Numbered from the stretch's first letter, positions 11,717 to 21,575 are shown. The stretch: DNA of 64,000 bases from Adhaeribacter soli (GCF_008727925.1 NZ_VTWT01000005.1:327336-391335), one strand, 5' to 3'. Notes: a model not told the origin generated them from the letters alone. Made by a program: numbers and translations.

Positions 11717-12160
11717 TTATTCACTCCAAGGAGCTGTACCTGTTACTGTGATACCCATGCTTCTGGCAGTTCCTGCAACCAGGCTCATCGCTGCTTCAAT
11801 TTTAAATGCGTTCAAATCCGGCATTTTAACTGTAGCGATTTCTCTGATCTGATCCCAGGTAACTGAACCAACCTTATTACGGTTAGGCTCTTTGGAACCG
11901 TTCTTTATTTTAGCGGCTTCCATAAGCATAACCGGTGCTGGTGGAGTTTTAACCACAAAGTCGAATGACTTGTCGGTGTACATTGTAATCAGTACCGGAC
12001 AAACCTGGCCAGCTTTATCCTGGGTTCTTGCATTGAACTGCTTGCAGAACTCCATGATGTTTAAGCCTTTCGAGCCAAGTGCAGGTCCCACCGGCGGCGA
12101 AGGATTCGCGGCGCCTCCCTTTATCTGTAGCTTCAGATAACCTTTAATTTCTTTTGCCAT
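11717..12160 (-). CDS. rplK: 50S ribosomal protein L11
   Basis: This 147-residue protein forms the base of the GTPase-associated centre of the ribosome. I use the ATG at 12160 ([16 protein letters not shown]), the standard L11 N terminus, instead of an upstream in-frame ATG at 12190 that would add ten atypical residues. The N-terminal proline-rich stretch [13 protein letters not shown], which contacts thiopeptide antibiotics and factors, is intact, and the C-terminal rRNA-binding domain ends in [12 protein letters not shown]. It follows nusG by 46 bases. Confidence 0.97.
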   Translation of the reverse strand: MAKEIKGYLKLQIKGGAANPSPPVGPALGSKGLNIMEFCKQFNARTQDKAGQVCPVLITMYTDKSFDFVVKTPPAPVMLMEAAKIKNGSKEPNRNKVGSVTWDQIREIATVKMPDLNAFKIEAAMSLVAGTARSMGITVTGTAPWSE

Positions 12161-12206
12161 TGTTTTATTTAAGTTCGGGTATAAACCCAATTTGTACTCT
12201 TTTTAA

Positions 12207-12770
12207 TCAGGACTCTTTTTCTACCTGCACGTAGTTTAGTTCTACCGGCGTATTACGGCCGAAGATCTTCACCATAACGTTCAGTTTCTTCCGCTCTTCG
12301 AACACTTCTTCCACTGTTCCGGAGAAGCCGTTGAACGGACCGTCCATTACTTTTACTGTTTCGCCAACAATAAATGGCGATTCCAGTACTTCTACCTGTT
12401 CCTCGGCTTCGTCTACCGTTCCTAAGATCCGGTTAACTTCTGACAAGCGTAACGGAACCGGCTTGCTGTTTTCTTTATTTCTTCCTTCGTTCGCACCAAG
12501 GAAGCCAATTACGCCCGGCGTGCTGATAATAATGTGTTCAGCTTCGCCGTGCGAAAGGTCTGCATGTACCAGTACATAGCCCGGGAAGAAATTTCTTTCT
12601 CTCACGCGCTTTTTACCGTTCCGCATTTCGTACACCTTTTCGGCCGGTATCAATACCTGGGGCACATACTCGGTAAGGCCCTGACGCATGATCTCGGTTT
12701 CCATGTACGCTTTAGCCTTTTTCTCCTGCCCGCTCACCGCGCGCACTACATACCATTTTAATTCCGCCAT
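12207..12770 (-). CDS. nusG: Transcription termination/antitermination factor NusG
   Basis: This 187-residue protein couples RNA polymerase to Rho or to the leading ribosome. The N-terminal NGN domain (about 1-120) has [19 protein letters not shown] and the NFFPGYVLV strand. A C-terminal KOW domain (about 130-187) has [29 protein letters not shown]. It lies nine bases after secE, the near-universal arrangement, and is followed by rplK. Confidence 0.98.
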   Translation of the reverse strand: MAELKWYVVRAVSGQEKKAKAYMETEIMRQGLTEYVPQVLIPAEKVYEMRNGKKRVRERNFFPGYVLVHADLSHGEAEHIIISTPGVIGFLGANEGRNKENSKPVPLRLSEVNRILGTVDEAEEQVEVLESPFIVGETVKVMDGPFNGFSGTVEEVFEERKKLNVMVKIFGRNTPVELNYVQVEKES

Positions 12771-12779
12771 GTGCTGAAA

Positions 12780-12962
12780 TTAAAATTGATTGTAAAACAA
12801 AGAAAGGCCGGCATCGTAGATGTAATCCATGGTACCTACTACCAAAGCAAATACTAACGTTCCTACCAGAACCAATACTGAACTCTTTTGTAATTCTGTA
12901 TAAGTCGGCCATGCAACGTTATGCCGCATCTCCGTAATAGTTTCGCTGATATATTTCTTCAC
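12780..12962 (-). CDS. secE: Preprotein translocase subunit SecE
   Basis: This 60-residue protein is the single-span form of SecE, which clamps the two halves of the SecY channel. A conserved amphipathic segment (MRHNVAWPTYTELQKSS, residues 12-28) precedes one membrane helix (about 29-50). Its position after tRNA-Trp and before nusG matches the usual order in bacteria. Confidence 0.95.
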   Translation of the reverse strand: MKKYISETITEMRHNVAWPTYTELQKSSVLVLVGTLVFALVVGTMDYIYDAGLSLFYNQF

Positions 12963-12997
12963 TTCGGTAATTTTTTATTTGTTAACTTAATAACTAG

Positions 12998-13070
12998 CAC
13001 GGGCGGAGAGACTCGAACTCCCAGCCAATGGTTTTGGAGACCACTACTCTACCAATTGAGCTACGCCCGT
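12998..13070 (-). tRNA. tRNA-Trp (anticodon CCA)
   Basis: The minus strand folds into a 73-base cloverleaf with acceptor stem ACGGGCG/CGCCCGT, D stem GCTC/GAGT, anticodon stem GTGGT/ACCAT with loop CTCCAAA, and T stem GGGAG/CTCTC. The anticodon is CCA, which reads UGG. It lies between tuf and secE, as in many bacteria. Confidence 0.95.
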
Positions 13071-13114
13071 GTAAAAAAATGCACTCACAAATCAACTAAA
13101 TGTGAATTGGAGTG

Positions 13115-13145
13115 CAAATTTAAGAATTAATTTTATGAAAACAAA
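13115..13145 (-). promoter_or_regulatory. Bacteroidota promoter for tRNA-Trp-secE-nusG
   Basis: On the minus strand TTTG (13145-13142) is separated by exactly 19 bases from TAAATTTG (13122-13115), a full match to the Bacteroidota TTTG/TAnnTTTG promoter. Transcription would begin near 13110, about 40 bases before tRNA-Trp. The -33 box sits inside the tuf terminator stem region, so the two signals overlap. Confidence 0.75.
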
Positions 13146-13182
13146 GCCCCGCTCCAAAGAATTTTCTACAGAACGGGGCCTT
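13143..13182 (-). terminator. Terminator after tuf
   Basis: GGCCCCG and CGGGGCTTT pair across a loop of about 22 bases that has some pairing of its own, followed on the minus strand by TTTGTTTTC. It lies 11 bases past the tuf stop. The promoter for the next unit overlaps it. Confidence 0.7.
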
Positions 13183-13192
13183 ATTAAATTAA

Positions 13193-14380
<1,188 letters not shown>

Positions 14381-14443
14381 TTTTAAAGAATATTAGATAT
14401 AGTTTGAAACTAATTTATGAAAAGAATATAAAATACGCTTTTG

Positions 14444-14515
14444 AGCCAACGATGGGAATTGAACCCACGACCCCTTCCTTACCAAGGAAGTACTCTACCC
14501 CTGAGCTACGTCGGC
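14444..14515 (-). tRNA. tRNA-Thr (anticodon GGT)
   Basis: A 72-base minus-strand cloverleaf with acceptor stem GCCGACG/CGTTGGC and anticodon stem CTTCC/GGAAG around the loop TTGGTAA. The anticodon GGT reads ACC and ACU. It is the tRNA nearest tuf, 63 bases upstream of its start. Confidence 0.95.
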
Positions 14516-14575
14516 TTATTGCATTAACAAAAAAAGATTTAAACCTACCGTTTAAATCTGTCTTGCATTGTTTTG

Positions 14576-14648
14576 AGCGGAAGACGAGGTTCGAACCCGC
14601 GACCTATAGCTTGGAAGGCTATCGCTCTACCAACTGAGCTACTTCCGC
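14576..14648 (-). tRNA. tRNA-Gly (anticodon TCC)
   Basis: A 73-base minus-strand cloverleaf with acceptor stem GCGGAAG/CTTCCGC and anticodon stem ATAGC/GCTAT around the loop CTTCCAA. The anticodon TCC reads GGA and GGG. It lies between tRNA-Tyr and tRNA-Thr. Confidence 0.95.
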
Positions 14649-14668
14649 TTGTTTAATGAAAGAATTGG

Positions 14669-14752
14669 TGGGGAGAGAAGGATTCGAACCTTCGAAGTCA
14701 TTACAACAACGGAGTTACAGTCCGTCCCATTTGGCCGCTCTGGAATCTCCCC
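14669..14752 (-). tRNA. tRNA-Tyr (anticodon GTA)
   Basis: An 84-base class II tRNA on the minus strand with a long variable arm. The acceptor stem is GGGGAGA/TCTCCCC, and the anticodon stem ACGGA/TCCGT holds the loop CTGTAAC with anticodon GTA. It is first in the tRNA-tuf transcript. Confidence 0.95.
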
Positions 14753-14813
14753 ATATTTCAAAAAACATCCTTTTTCAGAACCGCTACTCTCAGCGTGTTT
14801 CCCTAAGGAGCTG

Positions 14814-14844
14814 CAAAATTAATTGCTTTTTTCAATCTGTCAAA
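14814..14844 (-). promoter_or_regulatory. Bacteroidota promoter for tRNA-Tyr-Gly-Thr-tuf
   Basis: On the minus strand TTTG (14844-14841) and TAATTTTG (14821-14814) are separated by exactly 19 bases, a full match to the phylum promoter consensus. Predicted transcription starts near 14809, about 57 bases before tRNA-Tyr. Confidence 0.78.
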
Positions 14845-14979
14845 CTTTTCTGAAAAAATATTTTCAGGTTTATTTTCGACTGGTTTAAAGTACCGTTTTC
14901 CCTTAAACCGATGCGAAAGTACAACTTTTTTCAATAGTTAAAACTACTTGCCTGTTTTTTTTTGAAAAAATATAGCGTT

Positions 14980-17565
14980 TTACTGCATTTGCTTATAAAT
15001 CCGCTGTAACCTTTCGTCTTTTTCGTTGTTTCTGATCGTTTTCAGGCGTTCCTGCACCCCGTGTTCGTCGGCCAAAAGCGTTAGCGCCTGATAACCGGCC
15101 AGGCGTACATAATACGCATTATGGGTCTTTGCCAGGTTTTCGATCGCGTTTATTCCGTTCTGACGTTCGGGATTTTCCACTTTATATAAGTAAGCGGCAA
15201 AAGCCGGCAGAAAAGAAGTTAATGCCGGACCGGAAAGGCGGGTCAGTTGCTTTTCAAACCAGGGGTATTCGGTGCCTTCGCCGTGGCGGGCATAGAAAGA
15301 TGCGAGGGCGGCTACTACTTCTTCGCTTTCTGTATTTTTTAAATTCTTGAGCTTTGTCTGGTAAGGCTGCACATTCTCCTGGGAAATCAACGCATCTACG
15401 CCGGCCGAGACTACGGTGTAAGAACTATCCTGCAGGGCTTTTTCGAAAACAGGGAGATAAGCCGGATCTTTGAAACTGGCCAGCGTAGCGATGGCATCGG
15501 CGCGAACGGAGGTCTTTGGGTCCTTTAAAGCTATTTCGCGGATCCTTTGCTTTACCGGGTTGTATTCAGGAGCGGAAAAGTCTTTGGCGCCCTCCTTTTC
15601 GTTGTTGAAGCGGCGGGTAGTTAAATTATAGTTCGTAACGGCCTGGCTGCGGATAAGCCAGAATTTATCGTTGAGGGCATTTTGCAGCAGTTTCTGTACT
15701 TCCGGTTCCGAGGTTTTGGCAGTAAGTGCCTGCAGGGCCTGCAATCTTGGAACTGCTTTGCCGGCGTGGTAGTACTGGTAAATGAGTTCGGCCGGACTTT
15801 TCTCGTGCTGAAGCGTACCGAGCAGCTGCGCTTCGGCATCTACCAAAACCAACTGGGGCTGGGCGGCGGCAGGCAGTTCGAACGTCTGGTTTGCTTTGGT
15901 AATGGTGATCGGGTGTTCGGTTTTCTGGTTATTGGTCCATACGACCACCTTCAGGGGCAGCTTATATATAGGAGTGAAAGTTGAATCCTGGGTTTGCTGA
16001 ATATTTAAAATCACCTTGCCGTTGGCGTATTGCTGCGAAACCTTCAGCTGCGGATGGCCCGGCTGCAGGAACCATTGATCGAAAAACCAGTTCAGGTCTT
16101 CGCCGGTAACTTCTTCGAAAGCTAATCTTAAGTTGTGGATTTCTACGGTTTTGAATTTATTCTCTACCAGGTATTTCTTTAAAGAGGCAAAAAAAGCTTC
16201 GTCGCCGACGTATTTGCGGAGCATGTGCATGACGCGGGAGCCTTTCTGATAAGAATGCCGGTCAAACATGTCTTCTTTATCCTGGTAATGGTAGCGGATC
16301 AGGGGTACTTGTTTGGTTTCGGCTTCGCGGAGGTAGCTTTTCAGATCGTTGTTCAGGGCCAGGTCGGCTTCGTCTACCCCTAATTTATGCTCGAACCACA
16401 GGTATTCGCCGTAGGTGGCCAGACTTTCGTTCAGGGGCAGGTTGCTCCAGCTTTCGGTAGTTACCAAGTCGCCGAACCATTGGTGGAAAAGCTCGTGGGC
16501 AATAATTTCGTCCATGCTGTGGTCGAGCAGTTCGCGGTTGGTAAGCTGCACAAATTCCCCGAACACGCTGGCCGACGTATTTTCCATGGCGCCGGAAACG
16601 TAATCGCGCACCACTACCTGGGCGTATTTCTCCCAGGGATATTCTACCCCTAGTTTCTGGCTGAAAAAGGTTAGCATTTCCGGGGTATTGCCGAAGATGC
16701 CTTTGGCGCTGTTCTTATATTTAGGCTCTACGTAATAATCGATGTCTTTATTTTTCCAGGTATCGCGCACTACCGCAAATTCGCCAATGGCCATCATGGT
16801 GAGGTAAGGCGCGTGCGGCAGTTCCATTTTCCAGTAATCGGTGCGGGTGCCGTTGGCGTTATTTTTCGAGTAGATAAGGGTTCCGTTGGAAAGCGTTTTG
16901 AAATTCTTCTCAATGGTAATATAAAGCTCCTGGGTCATCTTCTCGTTCGGCGAATCGATGGTCGGGAACCAGCAGGAACTGGCTTCGGTTTCGCCCTGTG
17001 TCCAGATCTGGCGGGGTTTGTCTTTCTCCTCCCCTAGCGGATTAATAAAATACAGACCTTTGTCGGAAGTGATTGCTGCCGAGCCCCCGGCTTCCAGTTC
17101 GTTGGGTTTGGCTACGTAGTTAATATAAACTTCGTATTTCTGATCGCGGGTGTAGGTTTTATCGAGGGTGATGTTCAGTTTTTTGCCGTCGTAGGTGTAT
17201 TTCAGCTCTTTCCCGCTGGCCAGTTCTATGCTCTTAATATCGAAGCCTTTGGCATCCAGAATCAGAGTATTTTGCGGATAAAAATACGGCTTGCAGGTTA
17301 AAGTGGCTTCGCCGAGCAGATGCTGCTTTTGCCAGTCGAAGCTGACGCGGAGTTTGGTATGGATGATGTCGTTGAGCTGGGTGCGGGAAGGCTGGTACGG
17401 AGCCGGTTTTGGCACCCATTCCGGTACGGTTTTTTGCTTTTCAGGCGCGGTTATAATTCCTAGAGAAGCATTGTTTTGATTTGTACCCGGTTTGGCAGTT
17501 TTACAGCCCGAAAGCATACCGGTTGCCACTGCGAAACTTATTACCGCAAAAGCCTTCAAATTCAT
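14980..17565 (-). CDS. M1 family aminopeptidase, predicted lipoprotein
   Basis: This 861-residue protein is a zinc aminopeptidase of the M1 (gluzincin) family, which removes single N-terminal residues from peptides. The N terminus is a lipoprotein signal ending in LSGC with Cys21 as the lipidation site, so the enzyme should be membrane-anchored in the periplasm or outer membrane. The substrate-binding motif GAMEN and the zinc motif HELFHQW, with the downstream NESLATYGE glutamate, are complete, so it should be active. The last third (from about residue 600) has HEAT-like helical repeats rich in Ala, Lys and Asp, as in other M1 enzymes with HEAT tails. It is divergent from the biotin carrier gene at 17645, with 79 bases between starts. 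Confidence 0.93.
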   Translation of the reverse strand: MNLKAFAVISFAVATGMLSGCKTAKPGTNQNNASLGIITAPEKQKTVPEWVPKPAPYQPSRTQLNDIIHTKLRVSFDWQKQHLLGEATLTCKPYFYPQNTLILDAKGFDIKSIELASGKELKYTYDGKKLNITLDKTYTRDQKYEVYINYVAKPNELEAGGSAAITSDKGLYFINPLGEEKDKPRQIWTQGETEASSCWFPTIDSPNEKMTQELYITIEKNFKTLSNGTLIYSKNNANGTRTDYWKMELPHAPYLTMMAIGEFAVVRDTWKNKDIDYYVEPKYKNSAKGIFGNTPEMLTFFSQKLGVEYPWEKYAQVVVRDYVSGAMENTSASVFGEFVQLTNRELLDHSMDEIIAHELFHQWFGDLVTTESWSNLPLNESLATYGEYLWFEHKLGVDEADLALNNDLKSYLREAETKQVPLIRYHYQDKEDMFDRHSYQKGSRVMHMLRKYVGDEAFFASLKKYLVENKFKTVEIHNLRLAFEEVTGEDLNWFFDQWFLQPGHPQLKVSQQYANGKVILNIQQTQDSTFTPIYKLPLKVVVWTNNQKTEHPITITKANQTFELPAAAQPQLVLVDAEAQLLGTLQHEKSPAELIYQYYHAGKAVPRLQALQALTAKTSEPEVQKLLQNALNDKFWLIRSQAVTNYNLTTRRFNNEKEGAKDFSAPEYNPVKQRIREIALKDPKTSVRADAIATLASFKDPAYLPVFEKALQDSSYTVVSAGVDALISQENVQPYQTKLKNLKNTESEEVVAALASFYARHGEGTEYPWFEKQLTRLSGPALTSFLPAFAAYLYKVENPERQNGINAIENLAKTHNAYYVRLAGYQALTLLADEHGVQERLKTIRNNEKDERLQRIYKQMQ

Positions 17566-17644
17566 AGCGAAATCCTTAAATTTGCCTCAATTTGGGAAAT
17601 TCCCTTCGAAATCCCGCAATTTCAAGCTTTAAACTTACCCGAAT

Positions 17645-18139
17645 ATGCTGCAGGTAAAATCCGGCGATACTTCCTGGCAGGTAGATAACAAACAAGGCAA
17701 CCTGCTTTTGAACGGCGAACCGTTCAACTGGGACCTGGTTCAGATCGATGCCAACCGCTTTCATATTATTAAAGACAACGTTTCGTATTCGGCCGAACTG
17801 GTAGAAGCTGATTATAAAGCCAAAACCTTCACCCTGAAAATTAACGGTACGCTGCACACGGTTTCGGTAAAAGACCGTTTCGATCTGCTGCTTGCCCAGA
17901 TGGGCATGAGCGATGCCACCGAGAAAAAGTTCAACGACATTAAAGCGCCGATGCCGGGCCTGGTAATCGACATTAAAGTAAAACCGGGCGACGAGGTGAA
18001 AAAAGGCGACCAGATCCTGGTACTGGAGGCGATGAAGATGGAAAACATCCTGAAATCTCCGGGCGACGGCGTGGTGAAAGCCATTAAGGTGAACGTGAAG
18101 GACAACGTGGAAAAAGGCCAGGTGCTGCTGGAATTTTAA
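17645..18139 (+). CDS. Biotin carboxyl carrier protein (acyl-CoA carboxylase type)
   Basis: This 164-residue protein is the biotin-bearing subunit of an acyl-CoA or acetyl-CoA carboxylase. The C-terminal biotinyl domain (about 95-164) has the signature VLEAMKMEN with Lys131 as the attachment site and the usual APMPGLV strand before it. The N-terminal 90 residues form a small beta domain typical of the carrier of propionyl-CoA-type carboxylases in Bacteroidota. No carboxylase or transcarboxylase subunit is present in the window, so partners must be encoded elsewhere. I cannot tell acetyl-CoA from propionyl-CoA specificity. Confidence 0.88.
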   Translation: MLQVKSGDTSWQVDNKQGNLLLNGEPFNWDLVQIDANRFHIIKDNVSYSAELVEADYKAKTFTLKINGTLHTVSVKDRFDLLLAQMGMSDATEKKFNDIKAPMPGLVIDIKVKPGDEVKKGDQILVLEAMKMENILKSPGDGVVKAIKVNVKDNVEKGQVLLEF

Positions 18140-18142
18140 GCT

Positions 18143-18205
18143 CGACTGTTCGATTGTTCGATATTCGATTGTTCGACTTTGGAATTGTTGATTGTTGATT
18201 GTTGG
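18143..18205. repeat. Degenerate 7- and 8-bp tandem repeat downstream of the biotin carrier gene
   Basis: Three or more imperfect copies of GATTGTTC are followed by three copies of ATTGTTG. A 15-base piece, CGATTGTTCGACTTT (18166-18180), recurs at 19231-19245 on the other side of pyrH. There is no coding frame. Confidence 0.7.
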
Positions 18206-18228
18206 ATCGGACAATTATTGCAGGCATT

Positions 18229-18370
18229 AATTTGCCCCGGCCTTTAGGCCGGGGATAAAAGCAAACCGATTCTGGCTTTAGCCGAACTTTTTAGCTTGAA
18301 TTACTATTAGGATTAGGCTAAAGCCAAAAAATCTGATTTACTATACCCCGGCCTGAAGACCGGGGCAATT
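18229..18370. repeat. 142-bp palindromic element (family A)
   Basis: Two arms of about 57 bases (18229-18285 and 18310-18370) are imperfect inverted copies. Each arm contains its own GC-rich hairpin, CCCCGGCC/GGCCGGGG on the left and CCCCGGCC/GACCGGGG on the right, and a shared GGCTTTAGCC segment lies near the centre. The element has no open reading frame and sits between the biotin carrier gene and pyrH. The form resembles a pair of REP sequences or a small MITE. Confidence 0.8.
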
Positions 18371-18475
18371 CAAAAAAACTGAAGAAATACGGTAAGAATT
18401 TCGGGTTGCAAACTGTTAATGATCTGAACAGCAAAACCAGGCAGATTTATTTAGAAACTATAAAACAGATATAAA

Positions 18476-19204
18476 GTGAAATATAAGCGGATCTTACTGA
18501 AGTTAAGCGGCGAATCGCTGATGGGTGAACAAAACTACGGCATCGACCCGAACCGCCTGGTAGAATATTCGGCCGAAATAAAATCGGTAGTGGATATGGG
18601 CGTGCAGGTGGCCATTGTAATTGGCGGCGGCAACATTTACCGCGGCATGCAGGCCGAAGAAGTTGGTCTGGACCGCGTACAAGGCGATTACATGGGAATG
18701 CTGGCTACCGTGATCAATAGTATGGCCTTACAGAGTGCGCTGGAAAAAATTAACGTAAATACCCGTTTGCTTTCCGGTATCAACATTCAGCAGGTTTGTG
18801 AGCCTTATATTCGTCGCCGGGCCATGCGCCACCTGGAAAAAGGCCGCGTGGTAATTTTCGGTGCCGGCATTGGCAGCCCTTACTTTACCACCGATTCGGC
18901 AGCGAGCTTACGGGCGATTGAAATTGAAGCCGATGTGGTATTGAAAGGTACGCGCGTAGACGGCATTTATACTGCCGACCCGGAGAAAGATCCGAAAGCG
19001 ACCCGTTATACCAACATTACCTTTCAGGAAGTTTTCGAAAAAGACCTGAACGTAATGGATATGACTGCCTTTACGCTCTGCAAAGAAAATAACCTGCCGA
19101 TCATCGTATTCGACATGAACAAGAAAGGCAACTTGAGCAAAGTGCTGGACGGCGAAGAAATTGGTACGCTGGTAAGCATGGAACCTACCGAGCAGCCGAT
19201 TTAA
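18476..19204 (+). CDS. pyrH: UMP kinase
   Basis: This 242-residue enzyme converts UMP to UDP with ATP. The start is a GTG at 18476 (GTG AAA TAT AAG), giving the family N terminus [17 protein letters not shown]; no ATG fits. The glycine-rich GGGNIYRG, the segment [27 protein letters not shown] and the nucleotide-binding DGIYTADP are all present. It is followed by frr at 126 bases, a pairing common in bacteria. Confidence 0.97.
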   Translation: MKYKRILLKLSGESLMGEQNYGIDPNRLVEYSAEIKSVVDMGVQVAIVIGGGNIYRGMQAEEVGLDRVQGDYMGMLATVINSMALQSALEKINVNTRLLSGINIQQVCEPYIRRRAMRHLEKGRVVIFGAGIGSPYFTTDSAASLRAIEIEADVVLKGTRVDGIYTADPEKDPKATRYTNITFQEVFEKDLNVMDMTAFTLCKENNLPIIVFDMNKKGNLSKVLDGEEIGTLVSMEPTEQPI

Positions 19205-19330
19205 TTTCGAATTTTCGACCGTCAGATTTTCGATTGTTCGACTTTTTGGTGCATTTTTGCTACTGTTTCGGCACAAGCCGGAAACCATTAAATAAAATTT
19301 GAGTTTACTACGCTATTTAAATAGAATAAG

Positions 19331-19894
19331 ATGACCGAAGAAATTAAGATGTATTTAGACGACGCCGAAGAATCGATGCAAAAGGCGTTGAACCATACCG
19401 GAATTGAATTAACTAAGATCCGTGCGGGCAAAGCTTCGCCGGCCATGGTAGAAGACATTCGTGTGGATTATTACGGTACACCAACCCCAATTTCTCAAGT
19501 TGCCAACGTAACTACGCCCGATGCCCGTACTTTAATGATTAAGCCATGGGAGAAAAACATGCTGGGCGAAATAAACAAAGCCATTAAGAACAGCGACCTG
19601 GGCCTGGCGCCTATGCAGGAAGCCGACGGCATTCGCCTGAACATTCCGGCTTTAACCGAGCAACGCCGCCGCGACCTGGTAAAACAGGTGAAAAATGAAA
19701 CCGAAAGCGGTAAAGTGCGCATCCGTAATGTTCGCAAAGACGTGAACGATTCCCTGAAAAAGCTTTTGAAAGATGGCGCTGCCGAAGATGCCATTAAGGA
19801 TGCGGAAGCCAAAGTCCAGAAATTAACCGACGCTTACATTGTGAAAGTAGACGAACTGCTGAGCAAGAAAGAAGCGGAGATCATGACTATCTAG
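19331..19894 (+). CDS. frr: Ribosome recycling factor
   Basis: This 187-residue protein splits post-termination ribosomes together with EF-G. The typical segments GIELTKIRAGKASPAMV and IRLNIPALTEQRRRDLVKQVK are visible, and the length matches the family. It follows pyrH on the same strand and ends before a strong hairpin terminator. Confidence 0.98.
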   Translation: MTEEIKMYLDDAEESMQKALNHTGIELTKIRAGKASPAMVEDIRVDYYGTPTPISQVANVTTPDARTLMIKPWEKNMLGEINKAIKNSDLGLAPMQEADGIRLNIPALTEQRRRDLVKQVKNETESGKVRIRNVRKDVNDSLKKLLKDGAAEDAIKDAEAKVQKLTDAYIVKVDELLSKKEAEIMTI

Positions 19895-19930
19895 ACACAG
19901 GTAGCAAGACTTAAGTATCAAGACTTCATC

Positions 19931-19970
19931 AACAAAAAAGCCTTTCAGCGTGCTGAAAGGCTTTTTTGTT
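19931..19970 (+). terminator. Terminator after frr
   Basis: AAGCCTTTCAGC and GCTGAAAGGCTT pair almost perfectly around a tiny loop, followed by six T. It ends the pyrH-frr transcript and lies 36 bases past the frr stop. Confidence 0.88.
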
Positions 19971-20046
19971 TGATCGTATTTTTTTTTGCTGTAAGCCAAA
20001 GCCTGCTTCAATTTATATTCATAAGGAATCAGTTTCTTTAGCAAAT

Positions 20047-20092
20047 AAAAAAACCTGCTGTTTGCGGATAGACCACAGACAGCAGGTTTTTT
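20047..20092 (-). terminator. Terminator after nadD
   Basis: AACCTGCTGT and ACAGCAGGTT pair around a loop of about 20 bases, with A and T runs on both sides. It ends the sigma-factor/gmk/nadD transcript coming from the right and faces the frr terminator. Confidence 0.82.
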
Positions 20093-20118
20093 GTTTATTT
20101 AATAGCGTTTCTAGTTTC

Positions 20119-20691
20119 CTATACCCAGAACTTTTTCAGTTTAATGTAATTCTCTACGCTTTCCGGCACTAAATACCGGATCGATCTGCCGGCTTTTACC
20201 GTTTCGCGGATGAAGGTGGCGGAAAGATCCAGGTTGGGCGCGGGCACCAGTTTTACTTTTGGGTGGCTTTTCAGTACGGTTTCGGCCGTGCGGCTGCGCG
20301 GGTAAACGTATATTTCGTGATTGGCCAGGAGCTGCTCGTAGTTTTTCCACTTCGGCAGCGTGGGCAGGTTGTCTTCGCCCATAATGAGGGCAAATTCGTA
20401 GCTGGGGTAACGTTGCTGCAAATAGGCCAGCGTATCGATGGTGTAGCTGGGCCGCGGCATGTTGAACTCGATGTCGGTGGCATTAAGCGCGGCATTATCA
20501 TCTATTGCCAGGCGCACCATTTGCAGGCGGTCCTGCTCGTGCAGCAGCGTATGGCTTTGCTTGAACGGATTCTGAGGCGACACAACGAACCAGACCTGTT
20601 TGAGGTCGGTGTTCTGGGCCATGTAGTTTGCAATAATAAGATGGCCGATGTGAACGGGATTAAAGGAACCGAACAACAAGCCTACTTTCAT
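20119..20691 (-). CDS. nadD: Nicotinate-nucleotide adenylyltransferase
   Basis: This 190-residue enzyme adenylates nicotinate mononucleotide, a step in NAD synthesis. The nucleotidyltransferase signature GSFNPVHIGH lies at residues 8-17, and the C-terminal region has the SATFIRE motif (ISSTxIR type) that binds ATP. The start overlaps the gmk stop by four bases, so translation of the two is probably coupled. Confidence 0.95.
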   Translation of the reverse strand: MKVGLLFGSFNPVHIGHLIIANYMAQNTDLKQVWFVVSPQNPFKQSHTLLHEQDRLQMVRLAIDDNAALNATDIEFNMPRPSYTIDTLAYLQQRYPSYEFALIMGEDNLPTLPKWKNYEQLLANHEIYVYPRSRTAETVLKSHPKVKLVPAPNLDLSATFIRETVKAGRSIRYLVPESVENYIKLKKFWV

Positions 20692-21272
20692 ACAATGGCT
20701 TCTTCGGAGGTCAGGAAATCGTTCACCAGTTTTTCGGCTTCGCCAAAGGCTTTTTCCAGGTCGTCGTTTACAATTACGCGGTCGAACTTGTTTTCGAAAC
20801 TAAGCTCGAACTTGGCTTTGAACACCCGACTGGAAATGCTGGAAGCGGAATCGGTGGCACGGGCTTCGAGGCGTTTGGCCAGCTCTTCTACCGAAGGCGG
20901 TTTCACGAAAATAGCCAGTGCGCGGTCTTTGTAGAAATTCTTTATAGCGAGGCCTCCCTTTACATCTACATCCAGAATGGCGTGTTTGCCCAGGCTCCAG
21001 ATGCGTTCTATTTCGGATTTCAGCGTGCCGTAAAAAGCGCCTTCATACACTTCCTCCCATTCTACAAAAGCATCTTCTTCGATTCTTTTGCGGAAATCTT
21101 CGGGCGTAATGAAGTAGTAATCTTTGCCGTGGGTTTCGTTTCGGCCGCGCTTGTCGCGGGTACAGGCCGAAATAGAGAAACTGAGCTGCGAATTTACGTT
21201 AAGCAGGTGTTTTACAATAGTGGTTTTGCCGGCTCCTGACGGGGCCGAGAAGATAATAATCTTACCTTGCAC
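20688..21272 (-). CDS. gmk: Guanylate kinase
   Basis: This 194-residue enzyme converts GMP to GDP. The P loop APSGAGKTT (residues 10-18), the GMP-binding segment RDKRGRNETHGKDYYFIT and the lid region around RLEARATDS are visible. It lies six bases after the anti-sigma factor gene and overlaps nadD by four bases, so it is part of a four-gene transcript starting at the sigma factor. Confidence 0.96.
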   Translation of the reverse strand: MQGKIIIFSAPSGAGKTTIVKHLLNVNSQLSFSISACTRDKRGRNETHGKDYYFITPEDFRKRIEEDAFVEWEEVYEGAFYGTLKSEIERIWSLGKHAILDVDVKGGLAIKNFYKDRALAIFVKPPSVEELAKRLEARATDSASSISSRVFKAKFELSFENKFDRVIVNDDLEKAFGEAEKLVNDFLTSEEAIV

Positions 21273-21278
21273 GCGGGA

Positions 21279-21554
21279 TTAAACGGTTTCTTGAACGATC
21301 TTTTTGATGGTGGAGATCAAACTGGCAGGCGCATCTTTTCTTTTTACGTTCAGCTTCAGGAAGTCTTTGAGCATTTTCTGGTGCCGGTGCGCTTCGAAGC
21401 AGTTTGCACATTCTTCCAGGTGCTTGTAAAAATAGGTCTGGTCGTCGGACGTTGCCTCGTCGTCGATAATCATTTCGAGGATGCTGATGATCTTCTGACA
21501 GTCATCGCTTGCGGCAGTCACGTCGCCTTTCAGTTCGGTAGTAGTAGTCTCCAT
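21279..21554 (-). CDS. Anti-sigma factor, zinc-finger type
   Basis: This 91-residue soluble protein has a His-x3-Cys-x2-Cys pattern (HLEECANCFEAH, about residues 47-58) of the anti-sigma zinc-finger family, with no membrane segment. It lies 21 bases downstream of an ECF sigma factor gene, and such partners usually bind and inhibit the sigma. It is therefore probably a cytoplasmic anti-sigma factor, perhaps redox- or zinc-sensing. The assignment rests on the short motif and context, since the sequence is otherwise divergent. Confidence 0.75.
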   Translation of the reverse strand: METTTTELKGDVTAASDDCQKIISILEMIIDDEATSDDQTYFYKHLEECANCFEAHRHQKMLKDFLKLNVKRKDAPASLISTIKKIVQETV

Positions 21555-21575
21555 ATCGGTGTAAATGGTTAAAAT

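Noticed and set aside
17576..18214. Long minus-strand frame (212 codons) across the biotin carrier gene
   Set aside because: Shadow of the carrier protein gene, which has the EAMKMEN motif on the other strand.
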